Shown here one piece after another: positions 25,601-40,300 of a stretch of DNA of 64,000 bases. The position numbers and the translations under genes were made by a program. Each line of letters opens with the position of its first letter. The first letter of the stretch is position 1. Source of the stretch: Astropecten irregularis (Eukaryota; Echinodermata; Asteroidea; Paxillosida; Astropectinidae); the NCBI GenBank assembly GCA_963971285.1, contig OZ020245.1, positions 18,366,983 to 18,430,982 on the forward strand, written 5' to 3'. The notes under the pieces were generated by a model. That model had not been told where the DNA came from, made no database searches, and saw nothing but the letters and a program-made list of their open reading frames with translations.

Positions 25601-28600
25601 AGGATAGTTGACTATTGGGGTCACCACCAACATAGGGCTGGATGGCTCAGTTGGTAGAGCGCCTGTACGGTATTCAGGAGTTCGCCGGTTCGAATCCCGC
25701 TCCAGTCAATTTTTCTTTGTTCACTTTTCAATGACTTAAAATAACTCAGTCAGTTTCCCTTGTGGTTATTTCACGAATATAATAATTAAAAAGCCGTATC
25801 CTCTTTGAGTGATCCCCCATGTACCGTTCCCAGGTTGCAGCATTGTTGCGTGTATCATTGAAACGATCCCTGGGGTGTGGCGGTGTGTGCGTGGTTTCAT
25901 GGCTTCTGACTGCCAAACGAACAAGGATAGTTGACTATTGGGGTCACCACCAACATAGGGCTGGATGGCTCAGTTGGTAGAGCGCCTGTACGGTATTCAG
26001 GAGGTCGCCGGTTCGAATCCCGCTCCAGTCAATTTTTCTTTGTTCACTTTTCAATGACTTAAAATAACTCAGTCAGTTTCCCTTGTGGTTATTTCACGAA
26101 TATAATAATTAAAAAGCCGTATCCTCTTTGAGTGATCCCCCATGTACCGTTCCCAGGTTGCAGCATTGTTGCGTGTATCATTGAAACGATCCCTGGGGTG
26201 TGGCGGTGTGTGCGTGGTTTCATGGCTTCTGACTGCCAAACGAACAAGGATAGTTGACTATTGGGGTCACCACCAACATAGGGCTGGATGGCTCAGTTGG
26301 TAGAGCGCCTGTACGGTATTCAGGAGGTCGCCGGTTCGAATCCCGCTCCAGTCAATTTTTCTTTGTTCACTTTTCAAGTTTTCAAGAAGTTAGTAAACTC
26401 ACCATGGCCGGGAGTAAAAACTTCACGTGCATTATGTGAACGAGATGGACGTGGGTTTCTATCAGTCACATGTATTGAGAATTTTTCGTAAAAATGTCAT
26501 TGCATGTATGCAATGTACCGCATGTGCTGAGTGCCTTGCATTGTCAAATTCTCCCTAGGTGGAACAGTCTACACGTGGCCTTAAATGTCAACCACTACGG
26601 CAGGGCTCGACCTTAGCGGTCGCCCGGGTGCCAAATGTGACTCAAAAAAGCGGCGGGCGAGTCAAAATCCTTCCCTTGGTAGTCCGGTGGGCGACTCAAA
26701 TTTTGTTGAAATAAAGTGTAGACAAAAAATATTCCAATGCCCGGCCGCGTATTTTTTTAAACAATGACTAAAAAATATGCGGCCGAAAAAACCATACGCT
26801 GCCCGACCGCGATATACATGTTCCATACCGACCAAAAATCCTACCGCGTACGGCAGATCTTCGGTACCGACCGAGCCTACACCATGTACACAGTGCACAC
26901 ACACAGTACGTACGGTGTGTCATGCCCACACGTGGTTGAGACTGGTGCACGTTGTTTTGATATCGTAAGTTTTACGTGTGGCCGTGTGGGTCGGATACCA
27001 GTCGTAGAACATTCGAGATTAAACCATGCATGCTGACTGCACGATGTGTCGTGTTTACGTCTTCTCGATGTGTTCGTCGCCCTGGGAATTTTCTCACGAT
27101 GTTTGTTTTTAGATCAAGCACAAGTACGTGAAAAGTGTGTTTCTTCTTGGACAAAATTACTGAAATTCAAGTAAGATTTAGCTGATCACGAAAATGCGAT
27201 TTACGGTCGGTATGGTCAGAATATTTGTAATTGCACGGGGATCTCGCAACGAAATAACAACCCCGACAATGCATACATCGTGTTTGATGTCAGTGTTCAT
27301 TGTCGGTGTTCAAAAGATCGCGCTAAGTTTTGCTTGGTCTGTCATGTCGGTAGAAATAGCGCAAAATAAAACTTAGAACCCTTAAAAATTAGCGGAAATC
27401 AGCTAAAAGTCGGGTTGTTTTGGGAGGGTCTGGTCATTTCAATGAGCTGTAATTTTTAAGCACGCCTGGCGCGGCGATCCGGTACTCATCAACAGCCATT
27501 ACGCAACATACTTCCGGGATCTTAATTTATTATGGCAATGTCATACTTGTTTTATTTAGTTGATATTTTTCATACATCGTGGCGCTGGGTGCCGGTGACA
27601 TGTCATGGCCGGCCGGTGATGAGCGATGAATACTGATGGATCCTTGGAAGTAATTAATGTAATTCTAACACAAATGTAATACATGTAATAAATCGGAAGT
27701 CCCGCATTATGTTTTGATGTTTCAAGAGTTGTTAATACCCCTTTTCATCTCTGCGTACGATATAAAGCTCCAAAATGTCCCCTACATATATGTGCATGGT
27801 TCCGCCCGGGTCAGCTCATTTTGGGATACGGCTGGTGTGGTTAAACCAATGGGAACCATGCAATGATGCAGGTATGCAATCATCTACTTCTACTTCTACT
27901 TCTGCTATAGCTTTGAGGGTGCTTTTCTAATTCTATCATGCTGGTTGTACGATGGAATTCTATGCAGGTCAATATAAAGGTGGAGTGAATGGTGCACAAA
28001 ACTGAAAGAGGAAATGGAAAATACAGGAAGGTTAATATGGTACAAGTGACAGCAAAAGCAGTTAGATGATTTATGAATATGAGATCACAATTAGTGGGAC
28101 CCTTTTCACCTGTTTGGCATGGTAAAATTAGGTTAACATTTTAGTATACGCAAATAAAAATTTTTCATAAAATAAAATTTTTTTCCTACCTACCGACCCT
28201 CTTTTTTTCCGCCATGTAACCGGAAACAAAAATATAATTGTGTCTGGCCTTACTGGACACTATCTTGCACAGCTGCATCAACAGCGTGACGGGATTGTCA
28301 ACAGGGAAGTAAATGACTATGACGACATGCATGACATGACAGCAGGCACAGGGAAACATATGCTGAACGCATAAAGCAATTTCTATCACGGTTTCAATAA
28401 TAAAGATCCGCTATTCTCCATTCAACTGGGATAACAATAACCGACAAATTATAAAAATAGACACTGAATAAATGTCCATATTTAGGTAAAATTTTGAATG
28501 CTGATATCTTAGCTGCGATTTCTTGTTGAACTTAACCTACTTTTTAAGGCGCTGTTTTGGGAGATACACAATGAACTGTTAGACATGGATTTTCCCAGCC

Positions 28601-31341
28601 GGAAATTCGCAACGCAGTAGTGAGGACGTCTATTGAGGGAGTTAAATTCCGGCACATTTTGAAAAATCAACAGGGCTGAACAGATGTGGTCCAACGTTCA
28701 CCAAGAAAACCCTTTCTCCGTAGTCTTTTTCAATGGTTTCCTTCCATTATTATATTTATTCAAACCCTTACTTAAAGTGGCCCTCCTCAAGGGCAATTCT
28801 CATTGAAAAAGAAGAAAGAAAATCAATTAAGAAAATTGCCTTCAACAAATTTGGACACTCCAAATTTCACAGCAGATCAATTTTGGACACCCTAATTTCG
28901 TAACTTGGCCGGCACGTTTCTAGAGGGCTTCATTTTGTATTCAGGGGAATGCTTTTGTGTAGGTGTTGCTTGTGTTTTGGCAAAACCTGTACTACCATGA
29001 TTCTATCAAAACCCTGTGAATAAATTTCCTTTCACAGGTGTTATCTGCAGATAAAAATGAAAGTGATCTTCATGTACATGTTTGCTTTCACATAGATCTA
29101 GGAAAATACATACATGTACAATGTCCATGAATGATACGTTAAGCAGAGTATTATAATGTACAGTAGGATGATTCTGAACAAGTGTGCAGATGCATACACC
29201 ATACAGACACAGGTCGGTATTAAGAGAGCAATGCACAGTCGTACAAATCGTGCCCCAACCTATTTTTTTTTGGGGGGGTAACATTGCATTATATGTATAA
29301 TTGTACAGTGCATTATATGTGCAGTATTGTGTGGTTTTTCATAACATAAATCACTTTCATTTTTGAAGCATGCACTTGGCCTATGACCTCATCAACCATT
29401 CATGTGTGCGTACATATACATACATGTATGTATACTGATAGTTTAGTTTTAATAAACAGACATACTGTAGGTGCAGTTGTTTCATCGAATGTACATGTAT
29501 GTAAACTTGCATTAAGAGCTTGAGTTTCTATTAAGTCCTTTTCCCACTTGACCAATCTCGGGGGTGGCCCCGGGGTGAAGCAGGGGTGAAAATAAGCCAC
29601 GATTCCCACTTGAAATGTTCACCCCTCCGTCACCCCCGAGCCACCCCTGAGCCACCCCCGAGATTGCCTTATCTCCGGGGTTAGTTCAACCCTGCTCGGG
29701 ACCAGGGTTGAAATTTTCACCCCGGGGTGGCGCCGGGGTGAGTTCGCCCCGGGGATGAGCGCTCTAGTGGGAAAAGGCCTTTTGACAAAGAGGTGATCAT
29801 GCAAGGACTCAGACGTATACAGTGCCCCTAGACATTGCCTTGGTGCCCCTGGACATTGCCTTCAGGTGACCCTGGACATTTTCCTAGTGCCCCTGGACAT
29901 TTTCTCTGTGTCCCTAGACATTTCCTTTGTGCCCCTGGTCATTGTGCCCCTACAGGCCTACACATGCCCAACCCTACCCTACACATTGCTTTGGTGCCCC
30001 TGTACATGTATTGCCTTGGTGCCCCTGGACATTGCCTTGATGGCCCTAGACATTGCCTTAATGCCCCTGGACATTGCCATGATGCCCCTACACATTGCCT
30101 TGGTGCCCCTGAACCATGGTCTTGGTGCAAACAGTCATTGCCTTGGAGTTCTGAAGTCACTGCTTCTTTGCCCCTGTTTTTTTCCTTTACACCCCTTGGT
30201 CATTTCCTTGAAGTCCCTGACACTTGCTTTGGTGCCCCTGGGGCTCAGGGCACTGAGCACTCCAAATTCCCCTCCACCAAGCCTTTTTTGCATCTGGTCG
30301 GCATTGCTTTGAACTCCTGGTCCTGGCCAATGCCTTTAGTGTCCCCAGTCGCTATTACATGTATACAGTGGAACACCACTATAACGAACACGCTGGGATG
30401 CACAGAAATTGTTCGTTATAGCAGTCATTCTTTTTAGTGAACAATGTTCAGCATGCCTATAAGATACATTGTACATGAAAATTGGGAGCCAAGGATGATG
30501 TTCGGTACAGCAAAATCTGTTACATGTATACCAGTACAGTTCGGTCTTTCAAGAAAATAATTTAGTTGAATTATGTAATTCTTCTGCTTGGTATCAATTG
30601 CAGTTTTATCAGCAGAGAGTATGGTGTAAATGACTCACCTGTTTGTGTTTGCAAATGGTTAAGTGCTGTGTACATAGTCCATGTACTCAGTGCTTTATAA
30701 TACATAACATAGTGTATACAAACCCATGATGTAATACAGAAAACACAGGGAGGATAAATTTTCCCTTTAAATGTAACCTTTGGACCAAGCATTATGTATC
30801 TTTAAAGTGTGCAAGTCTTGATTGAAGATGTTCCAGTGGGTTTGGTTTGTATGCTGACCACAGTAAGATGGTGTTGAATGCCATGACATTGCTTTATAAT
30901 GCATGGCCACCTTTGCATTGTCACGAACGGTTTCTGTATAATGCATTCAAATTTCCCACAAGCTTTCTATTGAATTTAGTTTTACATAATAAAATTTCAA
31001 ATTTTTAAACTATGAATGTGAGAATATATCAGGTACTGCTCTTAGTCTGCAGAACAATTTTACAATACTGCATTGACACCCAAGCATACATATGGACTTG
31101 CTATGAAGAAAACTCCGTGGATACAACAATATGGCATACCGTACTTAATTAGGGCGTTTACGAAACGGCTGCTCAGGCTCCACCTCTGTCATCCATTTGC
31201 TGAAAATATAGGAAAGGTTGTGGTATAACATTGAAGCTGTTCAAAGCTCTATTTTCCTTTTCAAACCAGAGAATCTACTTCAGAACCACAGCCATAAGCC
31301 TCTATTTTGATACCCGTAATTTCAGAATGGATTCACGAAAT

Positions 31342-31377
<36 letters not shown>

Positions 31378-34300
31378 TGAGCCTCCGTTTCGTAAATGTC
31401 CAATGTATCAAGCTTTTCCCATAGACAGGAGCATTGAATGAATACTAATCTTTTATTTTGGGAGAATTCACAAAATATGGAAATTCCTATTTGGTCACAA
31501 ATCATGTGAACACACACTGAAACAGCTGTTCAAGAGGATTAATCATGTTAATACTCGGTACTCCAAAAATAAAACAATTGCTACCTGTAAATTATTCATA
31601 TGCTTTTACGAAATGATATTTCAAATGCATTTATTTTTCATACCATGCAAAGTACAAGCATGTATTTTTTACCAGATGGCATGTACATTAATAAAAAAAA
31701 CTCATAAATTTGCTACTTAAGTGCCAGTACATGTGAACACTGTAAAAAGCTGAGTTTAAAAGAAGTGTAATTAGTAAGGATAAATTGTGAACCATATTGG
31801 TTTCATTTTGAATTTGAATGCTTTTTATTTCACCGTCATTCATACTACATGTAGATTTTAATACATATACATGTATGTACATGTACTAGTGGAATATTTT
31901 CCACTGAAATGTCACGTCACGTCACTGTCACATATTTGACAATATTTGAAAACCTCACAAACTGCAAAATGAAACAATACAGGAATGTGAATTGTGCACA
32001 AAGTCACTAATATTAAACAAACAAAATGTGAAAAATAAATGAATGGTATCACAGATCCTGTAATAGACCTGTATTATTTTCCAATGTGCATGTACATGAA
32101 ATAGGCAACAACGCATGTGTAGCACTGATTTTCAAGTGCGTTAAGATCTCTTAGTAATGAAAAGTGGGTCCCAAATGATGCCCGTTTCTATTTGACAGTC
32201 CGGAGTTGTCATGGTAACAGTTGTTACTAGGGCTCTCGGACAGACAGTTTCCCTTCTAGTGCACACTTAATGACATCTGACTGCTTCATTTAGGTGTCAA
32301 CAATCCCATAAATCATTGGAAATCGGTTGAAATTGGTAAATGATTTGAGCTTATCGTTATTGAAGAACAAAATCTTTTTTGCATTTTGAGCAGAAGAAAT
32401 CAGGGGCCGATTTTTGTTTATAAAGAACTGGGTTTGATCTTAACATGCGAATCGTTCTTAATCAAGTTAATTGCTAATTTAAGCAAAGCGTGATGCCTCA
32501 AAAATACAAATCACTATGGTGATAGTGAAATTTCATAGTAAAGATTGATCTCAGTGATTTGTTTTATAATCCGGCACTGCAGGTGTGTCTTTTCTCCTTC
32601 CAGCTGTTGTTTGACATATGATACCGAAGTCTCCTTTTGGTTTTATTACTAAGTCCGCAACCCATTTCCTCCGCATCTGATTATGAAGGTGGCCAGTACT
32701 TGACAAAGGAAAAATTGCGGCGTGAATAAAATTGAATCTCTGCATAAGTTCTTTCATTATGGTCAAAGCAAATTGAAGGCAATGGAGCATACATAATGCA
32801 TAGTAGGCCTACAATGCAGCAAAAAATAATGAGCAAGACATCTGCCATGTCTGCCCAGTTTAAGCTAAAAACCTGTAAAGATGTTTTTGCTGGTAAATAT
32901 TTCAATTTCAATCTTATAATTTTCAATCCTGCTTGGATTAAAAAGCGTTAAAGCTCTCTTTAACTCCTAGCATTTTTATGATTTTCTACATCATGCAGAT
33001 AAATAATTGAGTGCTTAAAAAAAAACATCTTAAATCGACGCAATTTACAATGTTTGTGTGCGAAGATGACCTACATTAGAGGTAACCTGGGCCATTGTCA
33101 ATGCTGCAGATTTCAGAAACAGACATTTAAGGTGTTTATCTAGCACACAGAGTCGAGTGTTTGAGAGAAATAAGGAACATAGTGTTAAGTGCTATTTTAT
33201 CTTTTACATAAGTACTGGTAGATGTGATGTACAGTGTACACAGGAGTGAGGAAAGGGAAGTGCTCCAATTTTGGGGGGCGGGGCTGGGACTACCAGTGCT
33301 GCCACTCACCTACATTCAACCCCCCCCCCCCCCCAACAGGCTTCTGACCTTGGGACTGGTCTGAAGGCCCAAATGCCAAAGTCCAAACATGCACTCCCAA
33401 AAAACAGGCCAACACACCAATACTGTAATCTGTATTTTATGTGCCACCCACGTAGAATTTAATGCAACAGGGTTGTCTCATCATTTGTCTGAAAACAAGG
33501 ATGATACATGTACGTCCAGCATATGGACCAGATAAAACAAAATCATGAGAATAAATCACAAGATACAGCTAATTGCCGAAGTCTTACTTGAAGAAAAATG
33601 CTTTATGTGTATAGATTCCTAACAAGAGACTGAAGATATGCTGACAAAAATAAATACGCAGACTGGTAAAACTGTTAAAATAATGGCCATTCATCCTCTG
33701 GTCCATGCCATGCCAGCCTGTGGGGAAAACAAAATAGCAGAGTTGTAACCAAGTCAAATTTTCTCAAGTCAAGTCAAGTCGCGAGTCATTTTGTTCCAAG
33801 TCAAGTCAAGTCGCAAGTCACGAAAATTGGTGACTCGAGTCGGACTCGAGTCCAAGTCACCAACTCGAGTCAACAACTCTGCAAAATAGGCCTTTAAGGT
33901 CTAGGGAACCCTAAACTCAAGCAAGGAGCTCTTTTAGGTCAGCTCCAGCACTGGAATAATGTGCCTGGGAGGGCAAGCCTTCATCACACAAACCGGGAGG
34001 GTAATGTAACTGGACACATGAAAAAAACTTGCTGTGAACCCATCCATGTCACAAGAAGTCAGCACGGACCTGAAACTGAAGGCCTGACGGACCATACCGC
34101 CAATACCAACACCCAGACTCTCAGTCTCACTCTCTCTGCCCACGCACACCCCGAAACCATGAAACCAATCCAATTCCTGAAATGGAATCCCCTGTACTGA
34201 ATGTCATACCAGGAACATCTTCATCATCTTGTAGATCTATGTAATCCCCTCTTTGTACATTAAATGTTAGGCCTACATGTATGTACGATGTACATTGTAT

Positions 34301-37300
34301 ACATGTCCTGTGTCTCCTCCAGCTGCATGTATGTCCTTTATTATGTAGGTCGGCATGGTCGATATGATGAATGATGTTGATTTTTTTCCAAAAATGGCTT
34401 TCGACCAGGTTGAGGCAAATCTTCCTCCCATTAATTGCGGGTCTTTTTAAACTTTCAAGGCAGCACAGCTTTAGCCTCTGGCTTTGTCTTTCAGCTCCAA
34501 GTTAATTGTAAATTTGTATAAATTTCAGTGACCTGGTGACAAAATTGGGGCAGTCGTTTTAGTGAACAAAGGCTCTATCTTCTGTTTTGCACTTAAAGAA
34601 GATTGACAGGTCTACAACTAGAATGGAAAATCCCATAACTGCATTTTCAGCTTTTAGATTAGGCCTACACTCAGTGGCAAAGCCGGAGCCAGTGCAGGAA
34701 AAGAAAGAAAGAAAGTTCTAAGCCAAATGACTTTCATTACCTCAGTTAGTTTAACTTCATTTTACAACTTAAAGCCTGAACGGAGGCAACAGCCTTCGTT
34801 GCTCTGGTTCTTGGCCTTGGTACCCCTTCAAATGTTTCCATAGACATTATGATTTTACAATGGAAGTGCCCCCTGCAATGGAAAATTTGCCTTGCCCTCA
34901 CCAAACCTTATTTCCAGCCCTGCAACTTGCATGTACTATAGCCTAGGCTACATTGTACTGTAAATTATCAATTGATAAGTTCATTTCACATTCTGGTAAC
35001 TACCAGACCATACATGTAGTTTACTGTGTGTACAATACACTGCACAAGTGAAGGCCTCAACATGAACAGTGTAGCCATACATGTACCAGGTACCTTGTAC
35101 CTAAGCATACATGTAAGTGTACACGACTAAACATACACCCACACTTTTTGTGTACGGTACTTCTTTGACTGATTGAAGATACATGTATAGTGTATGTAAC
35201 TACACTAATAAATCCAGGGTACAGATGTCAAAGGATACTTATACATCACATCAAAGTTCCTACCCTGGAGCACGGTGATATTAAAGTGCAGTACATGGAA
35301 AGAGATGTACAATGTACATGGGTGTATATTGTACAGTACATATGTACAGATTATGCAAATCACTTATTACCTGTCACCTTGAGTGCACATGAAATTTAAA
35401 TCATATGCTGGCTCAGGTGGGATTCGAACCCACGACCTTCTGCTTACTGGTGCAGATGCAATAGCACTAGGCCATCGAGCTAGCTGTTAGGGTCAGCAGT
35501 GTACATACTAATGTCAAATCCCTTGTCCCAGTGGTGGGTGCTGTAAATAATTAATCGGCGCAATTCTATCTCCCAGAAAAAAAAAAATTACTAATACAGA
35601 ATCATGATCACACTTAAAAAAAAAAACAGAAAGATTTTTTTTCTTTAAATTCTAAGTCGTGTATGACTGAAGCAAAGGACGGAAATCAAATGCCACCGTA
35701 ACACCACATCCAGGTGCATTCTGATTCAGAACCTTGAACTTCTCCATTCTCACAGGACTCAAGGCCTGTAGTGATAGGAGAGATTCTGTTCTGCACTGTA
35801 CAGTAGTTCCTCGCCTACGGACAAGTGTGCCGGATCAAGTTCACCACATGTGGGCCTGTTTGTTTCGCGCAAGAGAATCTGTGATCTGCAGATCCACGTC
35901 CCATGCAGGATACGCTCAAATTTGGATCCTGATCAGCAAGATCACGACTATCGTGTGCGAAACAAACAGGGGCCAATTTCATAGAGCTGCTTCGCACAAA
36001 CAATTGCTTAGCACAAAAAAAGGCTTGCCCAATAAAACAAACCACCAAATGTTGTGAATGTTAAATGATTTACTGCGGTACTGCCGCGATATTGGATTCG
36101 ATTCACCCTGCAGACCCCAGCTAGCTCGGTGGCCTAGCAGGTAAGGCATCTGCACTAGTAAGCAGGAGGTCGTGGGTTCGAATCCCACCTGAGCAAGCAT
36201 GTGATTTTTTCTCACGTGCTCTAACAAGCACTGAGTATACAGTGCTCATTCACGTCGGTGAAGGGCAAGCCTAATTTGCATAAAACCACCATTGAAAAAT
36301 TGATTTGATATTCATGGCCAGCGAACAACAGCCAAAGAAGTTCAATTGTGAGTGATACACAACACATGGAAATCCTGTTTTTGTTAGGACAGAAATGTCA
36401 TGCTTCACGATTTGTTGTGCTAAGCAGCTTTATGAAATTGGCCCCTTGGCCCCAGGGTTCTACAAATCATAACCATGGCTCTTCCTAGAACAAAACCTCA
36501 CCATGCCAGAAACCTGTAGGTGTACATGTTTCACCTCACCAGTGGTACTTATTATTAATTTTCACAACCCTGTGACTACGCATAAATCATATACAGTCGG
36601 TACTCAGAGCTCGGGCTCGAATTTCGTGGAAAAAAGCACTGAACAACAGGTCTAGCACCGGTAATTGAAGCATTTTACTAGACCTGAACTTTTTTACACT
36701 AGACCTGTAGCATTCATGTACATGTACATGTATGTACATAGGAAAACATGTATGCAATAATTGTACGCAATATTGTATCAACAACAAAAAATCATCAATT
36801 TAGGCAGCATTTTTGTGCAAAAAAAAATCACTAGACAGCCGGACTAGTGCAGTACACACTTTACTAGACTGACACTGAAATCACTAGACTCGGTCCACGG
36901 TCTAGTGGATATTTCGAGCCCTGGTACTAGACACCAGTGGACTATGTATGTTTTATTATCATATAGTAATGTGGACTATAAACTTGTACATGTTTTATTA
37001 TCATACAGTAATGTAACTACTATCAGGGCCCAATTTTTATAGCTACACGCAGTTCTGCTTAATAGTGAGCGATGTTCCTCTGTTTATCACATGCCAGAAG
37101 AAATCTGCTTCCGCATAAAATTGATTGTATTTTAAAGTTCTTGTGCATGTGCTGGGTGATTTACAACTACCATAGATTTCAATTTGGGCAATCAGCATTT
37201 GAGAATTGATAAGCATGTTCCGAGCTTACTGTTAAGCAGCGCAATGAAATGAAAATCGATCGTTAGATCTGAGAATTCACTAAAGCAGCAAAGCTCTCTC

Positions 37301-40300
37301 TAAATTGGCCCCTGAGTGGTAAGGTATAATTTACACATTGTATGGATCATGGGAACCTCTTACTGTTCATGTAGTAAATTAGAATCTATAATCTCCTTTT
37401 AGTTTTACAGACATACACGTATTACCATACACAGCTCATGTGATACATTTTGGTAGCTGCGTACAATGTATGTACAGCACATGTAGGCCTCCAACCTGTA
37501 AAACTCACCCTACCACACAATTCTCCAAAGATATTGATTCGTAATAGCACTGAAAATAGTTGTATTTAGGACGTAATTCTTGAATTGTTTGATATTTGCC
37601 TTTGAAGTCTTCAGGCCTTGTGCCTATACTAATTAATTAGGTATGCAACTCAGACTTAACCAAAAAACGAGGAAATTCCAATCTTTACAAGACTTTGTGC
37701 AGTGTTTGTCTATTTTTATTGGCATGAGAGTGAAGTGAAAAATGAGGAAATCCGCTGACCTGAGAAAAAGTTGCATACCTGATTAATGCTTATTAATGAG
37801 TCATGCTTAAAAATAAAAGTACCATAATAAAAACAATCAAACACACAAGTATCTACAGTATATACATGAAAAGCTTTTTTTCTGCAAAATGCAAATGAAT
37901 TTGGACCAAACCCATAACAAACTCTGCTAAATATCTGGTAAAATTCCGAATTGAAACGTGGTACGTGTATAGTGGAACTACCGGGTATTACAACATACAA
38001 AATCTTTAAAACACACCATGGTTAATAAGTGCTAATTCAAACAGACACTGTGAATCATGCTGTATTATGAAACACACGCCCGATTATCAAACAAATATTA
38101 AATAAATCCCGGTGTAGTAGGCATCTGGGGAATCTAATTAAATCTGGGTGAGGCTTGTTGCGGCTCCAGTCCGGCATGTATACATTGTATATATTATCAT
38201 CATTGACTGATGATTAGCAAGGTCATTGATGTAATACCTTAGATGATTATTTGGAGAAGAGTAAAAAGCACATGATGTAGGCTACAGTGTCGGCCCTACA
38301 TATGTACACTTTATTGTGACAATATAGGCCTATGCACAATATCGAATTAAATAAAAATTAATTTTTAGATGTACAGTGTAGGGCCAACAGTTTAACATGC
38401 AAAATGAATCCCGATGTGGCGGTTAATTGCTGTTGATTTCATGTACCGTACATGACAAAATGAAACTGTGACCATATCCCAATTACCGGTACTGGCTATA
38501 TGGCTGTTGCCATTAAAACATAATGATAAATGGATGTACTGTACTGTTGCCCAAGTTTATTGCATCGGCCAAGTCTGCCATGTACACATTTGTCTTTGTC
38601 CAGTGATGGCATGATACAGGCTGGGTCGATTTCACCGAACTCTTCGTAAGTTACACAGTATACACTGTATAGGACATGTACATGTACTGTACTATCAATC
38701 GTAGGACTTGAGATGCATTGAATTGAATCCCTACGTAAAATAGGGCAGGCCCCAGCTACATACATGTATGTACCATGGGTTATCCTTCATAAACTCAAAT
38801 TAAGATCCATCACAGGGCTTCGTGAAATCAGCTTCGTGAATACTGAATACAGTATTCAAGCATTGTTACTAAAAGTAGCAACTGCCATAGTCTGTAGCCA
38901 TTTCAACACTTCATTACGGTGATACAGTCTGACATTATCACTGGTAGCCTGCATGCATGTTAATGTATATGTGGTGCCGACATGAATATTCATGACCTGA
39001 CTAAGCATTTTTCAAGCAGAGATGTTGGGGCAGCTCATGTTGGTCTCTTCCAAGCTCCATGGTTGGTCTAGGCATAGGAGGAGATTCATTCTAAGCATTT
39101 CTTTTGTTGTCATTCCCGAGGCTTCTGTTTACATCCTCCCTCCACAACACATGTGTCTTGACAACAACACACTTAAGAAGCTAAGTTCAGTGCAGGCGCT
39201 CTTTGCTCAGTGGACCCTGGTTACTGTCAATACACACATTATGCATTGGGATAGATACGGTCAATATTAGTGTGACATCATCAGAAGATGTACAATATAA
39301 TGCAGGCATGCAACTTGGACATTCCAAAAAAAGAGGAAATCTCAATCTTTACCATACTTTGTACAGTGTTTTTCACTTTTCAATGGCATAAGAGTGAAGT
39401 GGAAAAAAAGAGGAAATCAGCTGATCCGAGGAAAAGTTGCATGCCTGATAATGGGTGTATAAAAAATTAAAAAATTAAAAAAGAGGGGAAAACTGAGTTT
39501 TACATATGTACAAGAAGCTACATTCTGTCTGTAGCACAATTTAATGAATGATCAATGTGGCCTATAATGGAATTTACAGTACATAGGAAATCCCTTCTTT
39601 ATCTAGTCTGGCAAATATGGGTATTATGACAGACTGAGTGAAAACACCTGATCGATCTTCATTGTCAATCCAGCTTTTTCATACTGGCCTGAACTCAATA
39701 TCGGCTTGCATCGATTATAATACAACTCCTTCGCCCCTGGTAAGGACACAGTTGAGATCCTGATTGTCCGATGACGATTCAATATATTTTGCAGCTTGAC
39801 TGCCATTGTCTGTTTTCTTAGAAAAATCAATGAATGAAGAGATCCACTAACTTCCACAGGGACAATAGGCGTACTACTACTAGGGGGTGCATAGTTATAT
39901 AACCTTTATCAGCAATACCCCCAGTGACACAAAAGGGGGCATATTATGCAAAATGTGCAAAATGTACGTTAGATAATATTTTTTTGAGGGGGGGAGGGGC
40001 AGGAAAGAGGGAGGGAAAATCTCTGTTCAGTACTGCATGGGTAGGCTAAACCTTATTATTTCTGCATAGCTAGAAGAGCGTTTTCAGGACAAATCAGGCT
40101 ATTTCATGGAAACAAGAAAAAAGGGAGTTACAGCTGTTCCAGCCTGTAGTGAGGTCAGTTGGGGCACTACAGAGATAACTTTTGTCTTTAAGATTGAGGA
40201 ATCCAATTAATACTATATACACTTCAAAAAGACTAATGGAAGACAATTCTAGCAAAATTACATCGACACATTTTCTCTAAAATCCTATTCCAAGAGCTAG

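Larger units (their letters stand above)
24742..26378 (+). repeat. Tandem array of five 323-bp units with tRNA-like modules
   Basis: Five head-to-tail copies, period exactly 323 bp, plus a 22-bp partial repeat TTTTCTTTGTTCACTTTTCA at the end. Differences between units are only a few single bases (for example AAGGAAAG versus AAGGATAG, and GAGTTCGC in unit 3 versus GAGGTCGC). Each unit has a body also found at 14167 and 22214, then a 72-nt tRNA-like module. The near identity indicates recent amplification or ongoing homogenisation, or possibly assembly expansion. Confidence 0.97.
24303..28249. mobile_element. Large element framed by GGCCAGACAC inverted repeats and TTA duplications
   Basis: GGCCAGACACAAAATATTTT at 24303 is mirrored by TATAATTGTGTCTGGCC at 28249. 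The outer 35 bp agree at about 33 positions, including GTTTCCGGTTAC. TTA is found immediately outside both ends (24300-24302 and 28250-28252). Three-bp TTA/TAA duplications with GG-starting ends are typical of PIF/Harbinger elements. I saw no transposase ORF inside; the interior contains the 323-bp array. It could alternatively be two solo MITEs that happen to face each other. Confidence 0.5.

Noticed and set aside
24990..26353. Five functional tRNA genes
   Set aside because: A and B boxes are good, but the anticodon arm has a T-T mismatch and no U33, the T stem has a mismatch, and the modules belong to a dispersed repeat family.
29835..30437. 200-codon plus-strand ORF
   Set aside because: Entirely explained by the 21-bp minisatellite; repetitive peptide, no domain, a second frame is equally open.
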